27,635 nt of DNA from a virus. The stretch lies in the IMG/VR virus record IMGVR_UViG_3300009285_000767, positions 1 to 27,635 of that record. One strand, given 5' to 3'. The notes under the pieces are model-generated. The model was not told the DNA's origin, did no database searches, and saw only the letters and a list, made by a program, of their open reading frames with translations. The position numbers and the translations under genes are program-made. This document shows, one piece after another, positions 22,707 through 27,635 of the stretch (the stretch's first letter is position 1; each line of letters opens with the position of its first letter).

Positions 22707-24617
22707 TTATCCTCCCCTTGTCTCACTACGCATAGTCTGTGGCATACCGCTACTATCCATCACGCCTTGTTCGGCTGTTGGTCTTTGACTTCCTGCTTGA
22801 TTAGCGATGTTCTGTTGTGCTAATCCCGTTGCAGTAGCGTCGTCGATAGGATTAACTAAATCCTGCCATTCAGGTATTTCACTCATCTGCATAAATCTCT
22901 TGAACATCTTGGGCAGATTAATAACTTGTGCATATAGCGGATTAGTAACTGCTTTAGTAAGCAAGCCATCCAACTTCTGTAATAGTGACATCTTCTCCAT
23001 GAAATGTGTCACACCTGTTATTCTGAATTTCATATCCAAATCTATCTTGCTGCGTAATTCTTCAAGACTGAGTTTTGACTCTTCCTCAATTTTAAATCCG
23101 ACAGGCTCGCTTGTCTTAGGGTCAAGTATCGCTATCTTATTCTGTTTCTTACCAAGTAGCTTATCTATTTTCTCTTGGTCGAATATCTTAGGATTAACTA
23201 TAATCTTAAACAAATATCGTATCAACGGCAATATGAAATCTATCTCTATGGCATACGCTTGGTCTAAGAACCTATTGTCAACCATCTGAAGTTTCGATTG
23301 ATATGCGCCAAGTGTCTCTTCGCCACCACCCGATGTGCCAGGTACCGATTGCGTACCCTGTGCCTGACGAGTAGCCCCCGTAGCATCTTGATGCATCCCA
23401 TCTAACATAGCCACACCCTGTAGTATGTCACGAAGTGCCGACATACCACTCCTTGTGATTTTGGCACCATTGACATCCTTCATCTTCCATATCGCAAGTG
23501 GCTTATACTGTATACTGGTCTCATCTGCTATCTTACTCTCGTCAATTATTGCAATATCCATGCTCGATATTTTCAAACTATCAAATCCTAAACATACCAT
23601 CGAATTCATTAGTTCTTGTAAATCGGTAACATTTTCAAAGTATCCCCTGCCATAAGTATCATACTTCCGTTTCTTGGTTCTTGCAATGACGACCGGTATA
23701 AATCCAAAGTCGTTCTTATCATTACGAAGTACCGCCCGTTTATTTGCAATAGTGACCACCCGCTGTTCGTATTCATAATATTCCACATCCGCATTTGACG
23801 CTTCGTCTCTGAATGTCTTTTTTACTTTAACGACACCCCAATATTCGTGAATTGCCACCTTTGTAAATTCTTTTGGTACAGTGATGTTACCGGTACCATC
23901 TATTGTCCTTATGGTCTCAAGGTTGATACCACTTTGATTAATCTCTTCTGTCGGATTTGATTTGACTTCTCCGCTCGCAAGCAATCTCTGTACTGCATCT
24001 TTGTCGTATAACGAATTCGGCTTGCTAGCTTCATTTACCAAGTCGCCTAAATCTTTTGTATATTCATCTATCCAATATTTCGATAGGTAGAAGTCATGTT
24101 TCGCCTGCGGATCTATCAAACAGTTATACGGCGACCGCCATGTGAAATTAACACCATTGCCATCCTGATTGACAAGTATCTTTAGGAATGATGTTCCTAT
24201 GTCAATCGCCTCTTGCAACGCGAAATCTTTCTGTACATTAAACCCGCCTTTAGACTTAATAGCGTCGATAAGTTCCATTAGATAATCGTCTTGCTCTCTC
24301 TCTGCCTCTCCCGAACCTGCTATATCAAAATTCCTATCAGTTCCGAATATCATCTTGTTAAGATAACTCTTGACAACTTCACTCGTCTTACTCTGTAATG
24401 GTAGAAATACTTTTGTTTGCCATTTTTCTTTTAACGACCAATCCGATGGATGTACACATCTTAACTGCTCTTCAATCAGCTGCCATCCTTGTGTAAACTG
24501 ATTACGATAATTCTCAGATGCCTGTATGCAATTTGTTATGTATGCAACAAGCTCATTATCTTCTGAAAATTCCTCAGGTGTTAAATTTGCCTCTTTTGCT
24601 AAATCTCTGAATTCCAT
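22707..24617 (-). CDS. portal protein
   Basis: 636 residues from the ATG at 24617, chosen because GGAGGAAAATA lies directly upstream; an in-frame extension to 24638 has no such site. Visible portal features are a helical N-terminus with WQTKVFLPLQSKTSEVVKSY, a conserved WRSPYNCLIDPQAKHD stretch, YEYEQRVVTIANKRAVLRND, a long helical stem region (about residues 340-400) and a Gln/Gly-rich C-terminus. The length and context (after the terminase, before the scaffold) fit a podophage portal of the P22/N4-like group. It forms the dodecameric DNA entry ring. Confidence 0.85.
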   Translation of the reverse strand: MEFRDLAKEANLTPEEFSEDNELVAYITNCIQASENYRNQFTQGWQLIEEQLRCVHPSDWSLKEKWQTKVFLPLQSKTSEVVKSYLNKMIFGTDRNFDIAGSGEAEREQDDYLMELIDAIKSKGGFNVQKDFALQEAIDIGTSFLKILVNQDGNGVNFTWRSPYNCLIDPQAKHDFYLSKYWIDEYTKDLGDLVNEASKPNSLYDKDAVQRLLASGEVKSNPTEEINQSGINLETIRTIDGTGNITVPKEFTKVAIHEYWGVVKVKKTFRDEASNADVEYYEYEQRVVTIANKRAVLRNDKNDFGFIPVVIARTKKRKYDTYGRGYFENVTDLQELMNSMVCLGFDSLKISSMDIAIIDESKIADETSIQYKPLAIWKMKDVNGAKITRSGMSALRDILQGVAMLDGMHQDATGATRQAQGTQSVPGTSGGGEETLGAYQSKLQMVDNRFLDQAYAIEIDFILPLIRYLFKIIVNPKIFDQEKIDKLLGKKQNKIAILDPKTSEPVGFKIEEESKLSLEELRSKIDLDMKFRITGVTHFMEKMSLLQKLDGLLTKAVTNPLYAQVINLPKMFKRFMQMSEIPEWQDLVNPIDDATATGLAQQNIANQAGSQRPTAEQGVMDSSGMPQTMRSETRGG

Positions 24618-24757
24618 TATTTTCCTCCGTAATTCCACTTATGTTTTTTAATCCAATGACATTTTTTACACAAAGTAATTCCGTTATTTATATCCCATAG
24701 CGGAGTATATATTTTCATTACTTCATATATATCAAGTAATGGCAAATTGTCAATCAT
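24617..24757 (-). pseudogene. HNH endonuclease remnant (C-terminal fragment)
   Basis: An open frame of 46 residues from the ATG at 24757, ending PLWDINNGITLCKKCHWIKK and so on. The pattern (NNGITLCxxCH...H) is the second half of a Cys-containing HNH nuclease. The first His pair and the first CxxC are missing. The frame runs back only into the end of the terminase gene and is closed by a stop there. The stop overlaps the portal start (TAATG), and its tail supplies the portal ribosome site. HNH genes next to terminases are common in phages; this one is most likely a relic. Confidence 0.5.
24726..24753 (-). promoter_or_regulatory. possible internal sigma70 promoter before portal
   Basis: TTGACA (24753-24748), a 16-base spacer and TATATA (24731-24726) on the minus strand, within the HNH remnant and upstream of the portal. 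The -35 is perfect; the -10 is weak. In AT-rich DNA, chance matches are common, so this is tentative. Confidence 0.3.
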
Positions 24758-24785
24758 TTCTTTTAATATATTCCAACAGGCATAA

Positions 24786-26225
24786 TCACCAACCTCCAGC
24801 GCCCGAAGAAATCATATTACTTGTATCTTTAATTCTATGACACCGACGAGAACCGCCTGTCGATGCGTAAACAGCCAACGATAAACTGTCAGCTCTATCA
24901 GGTGATGTCGAGCCAAGTCCTTGTGCGTGGAGCCGTTCCTTAGGCGTGACTTTTATCCTACCCTTCTTATCCATTTCATATTTCAAACTTACCAACTGTC
25001 CAGATAACTTCATGTCATCTTTCGGTATCTGAATTATACCGGTTCTGAATCTCTCTCTAAGGTTCCAAAATATCTCCGACCTCAAGTCGAAAAATTTCTC
25101 GTCAAGATCAGCACGGCTTCTGAGAATCACCGGTATGACATTATATCCCTGCTCACTTAATATATCTGATACGCCACCGCCAAGTCCTGTATCGTCTATC
25201 GCAATCGGAATAGTGTATGCATTAAAATCAAAATACTCGTTACTCTTATCCGCCATGTCGCGCAACACATTGATTATTAGTCCTGCCAATTCTGTAGTGT
25301 TCCTCTTTTTAAACACTTCCATTCTGTCAACCTTAAATCCATTGAATACCGTTATCACACTTTCATTATCGCCATATCTCGCAACATCAACGCCAATCGA
25401 CACTTGTTTATACATCTCTATTTCTTTGTTCCTGGCATTTTCTATCCATGACAGAGGTATCAATGTGTCGGTTGCTTCTATCGGGAACTGACCCAATATC
25501 TTACTATACCACATCGGGTTCTCTTCACCCAACTCGTTACGCATCTCTTCTACCCATTCATATCCAGAGATACCAGGAAACACATCTTTCTTAGCTTTAT
25601 AGTTCGGATTATCCAAACAAGATATCGTTACCTGGTGCCACTTACTGCCGTCAGTGAAACAATTATAGAAGTCTCCAGTCGGTGACAACGGATTACCCAC
25701 CACCAGGACTCTGTTGTTCGTCGCTGTAGCGAGACCTCTTGTCGCGTTCCATATTTTAGTATCCACACCACCAGCCTCGTCGAATATCACCAGCAAATTC
25801 TCGCTATGAAAACCTTGGAACCGATTCTCGTCATCTGTCGATACGCCAAGTGCGTACCATTCTTTGTCAAATCTTAATTCTGTCTTTGTCAAGTTCCCGC
25901 CGATGGGAATCTTACTTTTCTCATACAGCGTAGCTAACTCCGACCATATAATTTTCTCCACCTGAAGAAATGTGGGAGCTGTTGTAATAACCTTGCTCGG
26001 GTAATACGAATACAGCCACCACAGAATAATCTTTGCTATTACATGTGACTTCCCGTTCCCATTCCCACTTTTCACCGCTACCCTTCTGTGGTTGGCTATC
26101 GCTTCCCATACCTCTTTCTGTTTCTCCCATATGTCACCACCCAATACCTGCGAGTTAAACGCCAGCGGATTAGTCTGATAATACTTCTGTAATTCTATCG
26201 CAGCTTGATAGTCGACTTCAGCCAT
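24786..26225 (-). CDS. terL: terminase large subunit
   Basis: 479 residues. The ATPase part has Walker A SGNGNGKS (53-60), Walker B LLVIFDEAG (144-152) and a coupling motif around VLVVGNPLSPTGDF. The nuclease part has Asp280 in SIGVDVARYGD, a second acidic pair in IAIDDTGLGGG (344-345) and a third site in SPDRADSLSLA near residue 450. This is the RNase H-like headful or cos-cutting nuclease of phage terminases. It pumps DNA through the portal and cuts it. It sits after the small subunit gene and a small unknown protein; only an HNH remnant separates it from the portal. Confidence 0.93.
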   Translation of the reverse strand: MAEVDYQAAIELQKYYQTNPLAFNSQVLGGDIWEKQKEVWEAIANHRRVAVKSGNGNGKSHVIAKIILWWLYSYYPSKVITTAPTFLQVEKIIWSELATLYEKSKIPIGGNLTKTELRFDKEWYALGVSTDDENRFQGFHSENLLVIFDEAGGVDTKIWNATRGLATATNNRVLVVGNPLSPTGDFYNCFTDGSKWHQVTISCLDNPNYKAKKDVFPGISGYEWVEEMRNELGEENPMWYSKILGQFPIEATDTLIPLSWIENARNKEIEMYKQVSIGVDVARYGDNESVITVFNGFKVDRMEVFKKRNTTELAGLIINVLRDMADKSNEYFDFNAYTIPIAIDDTGLGGGVSDILSEQGYNVIPVILRSRADLDEKFFDLRSEIFWNLRERFRTGIIQIPKDDMKLSGQLVSLKYEMDKKGRIKVTPKERLHAQGLGSTSPDRADSLSLAVYASTGGSRRCHRIKDTSNMISSGAGGW

Positions 26226-26228
26226 TGT

Positions 26229-26465
26229 TTATATTGTCCCCTCAATTAATTTTACTAATTCTATAAATTCTTTAACTGATAATTTTTCAATTATCTTTTT
26301 CTCAAGCAATTTACTTACCACATTGAACGCAGATTTAAATTTATCAGGATATACATATTGTGTATATGGATATGTATATGTATATGGAACCCATGTATTT
26401 GTTGAAACATCTAAATATCCTAAATTATTAGTTGTCATACTATATTCCAATTTATTATCATTCAT
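26229..26465 (-). CDS. 78-aa Tyr/Thr-repeat protein between terminase genes
   Basis: The start overlaps the terS stop (ATGA) with GAGGGGG just upstream, and the end lies 3 bp before terL. Residues 27-40 are a Tyr/Thr/Pro repeat (YTYTYPYTQYVYP) encoded by near-tandem TATATG units, a DNA stretch prone to slippage. The C-terminal half is a helix (KSAFNVVSKLLEKKIIEKLS and so on). No family is recognised. Perfect coupling to both terminase genes argues for a packaging-related or accessory role, though nothing in the sequence shows it. Confidence 0.6.
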   Translation of the reverse strand: MNDNKLEYSMTTNNLGYLDVSTNTWVPYTYTYPYTQYVYPDKFKSAFNVVSKLLEKKIIEKLSVKEFIELVKLIEGTI

Positions 26466-26986
26466 ACTTTTACCCCCTCTATATCTATGGTTGGTTTCCT
26501 ATTCTTAAGTTCCTTATGTGCATTAGTGATTATCTGCTGCCATGTGAAATTCTGATTAACTGTCACATTGCTCTCAGTCAATAGTCCTCTCATCCTCGCC
26601 AATAACTCGATCGCCTTTATCCCAGGTGACGCTTCATTACCGGCTCGTAATGTCTTAACTCTATCCCACAACTCAAGTTTCAAATTGTCATCTGTTATCT
26701 GACCCATCCGTATCTTATTATACTTATTACCAACTGACAGCTTCCTAACCATCGCACGACCCTTGACATGCGCTATCTCACTCGACACATTGTCAAACGC
26801 TATCTCGCTAGCTTCATTCTCTCCCATGTTATTTTTTATTAGCTTTATGAATTCTCTCTCCCGATCCATGTCAGTTCTAATCTGGGGGGGTGTCATAACG
26901 GCCGGGGTGTCATTCTGAGATTCGCCAAATGCGAGTTTTGTATCTGCGAGTTCTTGTGTGCCGAGTTTTAAATTGCTATTATCCAT
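26462..26986 (-). CDS. terminase small subunit, probable
   Basis: 174 residues from the ATG at 26986. A longer open frame (to 27067) would read through a consensus promoter and is rejected. The N-terminal 50 residues are polar; the rest is helical, with SEIAFDNVSSEIAHVKGRAM, a central basic helix and KAIELLARMRGL then ESNVTVNQNF. This pattern recalls small terminase subunits with a C-terminal portion following a helix-turn-helix. Position before terL supports it. The predicted transcription start is only about 3 bases before the ATG and no ribosome site is seen, so translation may be leaderless. A run of seven C residues lies in the N-terminal coding part. Confidence 0.65.
   Translation of the reverse strand: MDNSNLKLGTQELADTKLAFGESQNDTPAVMTPPQIRTDMDREREFIKLIKNNMGENEASEIAFDNVSSEIAHVKGRAMVRKLSVGNKYNKIRMGQITDDNLKLELWDRVKTLRAGNEASPGIKAIELLARMRGLLTESNVTVNQNFTWQQIITNAHKELKNRKPTIDIEGVKV
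26887..26913. repeat. direct repeat GGGGTGTCAT in terS, candidate pac-like signal
   Basis: Two copies of GGGGTGTCAT (26887-26896 and 26904-26913, 17-bp period) lie inside terS, and a third at 27058-27067 just upstream. The core TGTCAT is the same hexamer repeated in the adjacent origin-like region. Packaging-start sites often lie within or beside terS in headful phages. No direct evidence of cutting. Confidence 0.35.
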
Positions 26987-26995
26987 CTTGCAATC

Positions 26996-27024
26996 ATTAT
27001 ACCACAAGATATAGTATGTGTCAA
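26996..27024 (-). promoter_or_regulatory. perfect-consensus sigma70 promoter of the late operon
   Basis: On the minus strand, TTGACA (27024-27019), an exact 17-base spacer and TATAAT (27001-26996). Transcription would start near 26989, a few bases before the terS ATG at 26986. It points into an almost gapless minus-strand operon reaching to 2795. Perfect consensus on both boxes is uncommon in phage late genes and implies strong recognition by host RNA polymerase without an activator, unless it is repressed by something binding the repeats next to it. Confidence 0.85.
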
Positions 27025-27141
27025 TAGAATAATACACTATTTTATATGCCATCCGTAGGGGTGTCATGCGACAGATGATGAATTGCGATTATCGATAGGC
27101 GAGTGTCAGGTGATATCTATACACTTTCACCATGTTACATA

Positions 27142-27153
27142 TGATACGTATCA
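27142..27153. promoter_or_regulatory. 12-bp perfect palindrome, possible operator
   Basis: TGATACGTATCA is its own reverse complement. It lies about 120 bp upstream of the late promoter and 25 bp before the first TGAGTTATGTCAT repeat. It could bind a dimeric regulator. No regulator gene is in the window. Confidence 0.35.
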
Positions 27154-27170
27154 ATTCCCTCTTTGCTATT

Positions 27171-27303
27171 TGAGTTATGTCATCTCATACATGAGTTATG
27201 TCATATGATTATGAAATATCACACTGTCATATGTCATCAACCATACTACACTATGCTATATGTCATCATGTCATCATCAATCTGTCATATGTTATCATGT
27301 CAT
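27171..27303 (+). repeat. TGTCAT iteron-like repeat array
   Basis: Eight direct copies of TGTCAT begin at 27178, 27199, 27225, 27232, 27261, 27269, 27283 and 27298. A 13-base unit TGAGTTATGTCAT occurs exactly twice, 21 bp apart (27171 and 27192), i.e. about two helical turns. An inverted copy (ATGACA at 27325) forms 9-bp arms ATGTCATAT/ATATGACAT at 27297-27305 and 27323-27331. No gene is present. Such spacing and repetition is expected for a Rep/initiator-binding array. Confidence 0.75.
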
Positions 27304-27369
27304 ATGATTATTAACAATTATGATATGACATACATTAATAGGTATATTGAACTATGCCTAATAGCCGCC

Positions 27370-27378
27370 TGTGGATAA
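27370..27378 (-). promoter_or_regulatory. DnaA box 1 (TTATCCACA)
   Basis: The minus strand reads TTATCCACA, an exact match to the classic high-affinity DnaA box. It is the first of a tandem pair with 11-bp period, placed between the repeat array and the AT-rich tract. Confidence 0.8.
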
Positions 27379-27380
27379 CC

Positions 27381-27389
27381 TGTGGATAA
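27381..27389 (-). promoter_or_regulatory. DnaA box 2 (TTATCCACA)
   Basis: A second exact TTATCCACA on the minus strand, same orientation as box 1 and 11 bp away, so both lie on the same face of the helix. Tandem boxes at the edge of the iterons occur in plasmid origins such as that of P1. Confidence 0.8.
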
Positions 27390-27459
27390 CTATTGATAAA
27401 ATGAAAAAACAGAATTGTCATTTATAATACCAATTTTTTTGACCTCGTGTCGTATTTTC

Positions 27460-27579
27460 TTTTTTTAAAAGTTTTTTTTAATAAGAGCGTATTACAGTAT
27501 TTATCATATTTCGTCATATATACTATCTGTTATACTTATACTACTATACTATCTTATTAAAAAAAAGTTTTTAAAAAAA
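27460..27579. repeat. long AT-rich inverted repeat
   Basis: The arm at 27460-27485 and the arm at 27553-27579 are near-perfect reverse complements. Both read CTTATTAAAAAAAA, one base (C or G), four or five T, then an A run. They are separated by 67 bp. The pair frames the AT-rich tract and may form a cruciform, act as an unwinding element or bracket a divergent control region. Confidence 0.6.
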
Positions 27580-27635
27580 AAATTAAGAAATATATATCAG
27601 AATATGAATATGCATATAATTGTTGTTATGAAATC

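Larger units (their letters stand above)
27068..27635. other. putative iteron-type replication origin (non-coding)
   Basis: A 568-bp stretch without a credible gene. In order it holds a 12-bp palindrome, the TGTCAT array, the tandem DnaA boxes, a further TGTCAT at 27416, and an extremely AT-rich tract (27420-27620) with long A and T runs that could melt easily. This iteron / DnaA box / AT-rich order resembles origins of iteron plasmids. The initiator gene would have to lie outside the window. The minus-strand late promoter starts beside it. Confidence 0.65.

Noticed and set aside
26883-26889. Programmed frameshift at the seven-base C/G run in terS
   Set aside because: The frame is continuous and both alternative frames close quickly; no slippery heptamer of the usual type and no downstream structure is evident.
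26987-27067. N-terminal extension of the small terminase frame
   Set aside because: The added residues are coded by the consensus promoter and are Tyr/Ile-rich; there is no ribosome site, and the transcript should begin downstream of it.
27163-27378. 71-aa plus-strand open frame in the repeat region
   Set aside because: It simply translates the TGTCAT repeats into His/Cys/Met/Tyr-rich protein; no ribosome site, and the DnaA boxes fall at its end.
1-27635. tRNA genes, CRISPR arrays, insertion sequences, integrase and attachment sites
   Set aside because: None seen by reading; no transposase or integrase motifs in any plausible gene, no spaced palindromic repeats of CRISPR type, and no cloverleaf-like sequence recognised. 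A tRNA scan would be decisive.

Overview
The window is part of the genome of a tailed bacteriophage with a podovirus-like (P22/N4-like) morphogenesis module. It is AT-rich and almost entirely coding. The evidence is a terminase with ATPase and nuclease motifs, a portal, a scaffold, an N4-gp56/P22-type coat protein, a gp4-like adaptor, a gp10-like tail hub protein, ejection-type proteins, a beta-helix spike, a tail fibre and a lysis cassette. No tape-measure or sheath gene is present. The host cannot be named. A perfect sigma70 promoter and perfect DnaA boxes show that it uses ordinary bacterial machinery. A GT9 heptosyltransferase-like gene and a spanin-like protein make a diderm host more likely, but that is inference.

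Layout. Positions 1-2802, plus strand: the 3' part of a putative capsid-maturation protease-like gene, then nine very small genes joined by ATGA/GTGA overlaps. Five of these carry CxxC zinc motifs, two are small look-alike proteins sharing a duplicated 21-bp end, and the last is a VRR-NUC nuclease. Positions 26986 down to 2795, minus strand: one almost gapless late operon of about 24 kb. Its order is terS, a Tyr/Thr-repeat protein, terL, an HNH remnant, portal, two small proteins, scaffold, coat, two paralogous decoration-like proteins, a four-gene surface-modification cassette (GT-C/TPR membrane protein, zinc protein, GT9, methyltransferase), gp4-like adaptor, gp10-like protein with a beta-propeller insertion, beta-helix/FN3 spike, GNAT acetyltransferase, three ejection-type proteins, tail fibre, and lysis genes (24-aa membrane peptide, XhlA-like, 31-aa zinc ribbon, M15 endopeptidase, two-TM holin-like, spanin-like). 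The two transcription units converge and overlap by 8 bp at 2795-2802.

Positions 27068-27635 are non-coding and carry the most distinctive signal. There are many direct copies of TGTCAT, two tandem perfect DnaA boxes, and a very AT-rich tract with a long imperfect inverted repeat. This looks like an iteron-type plasmid origin lying just upstream of the late promoter. The initiator gene is not in the window. A phage-plasmid lifestyle or plasmid-like phage replication is the main hypothesis raised here.

Several genes below are too short to stand out as long open frames. They were found by following the stop/start overlaps: 1286-1447, 2104-2253, 2250-2387, 2384-2518, 3907-4002, 4278-4352, 22580-22705 and 24617-24757.
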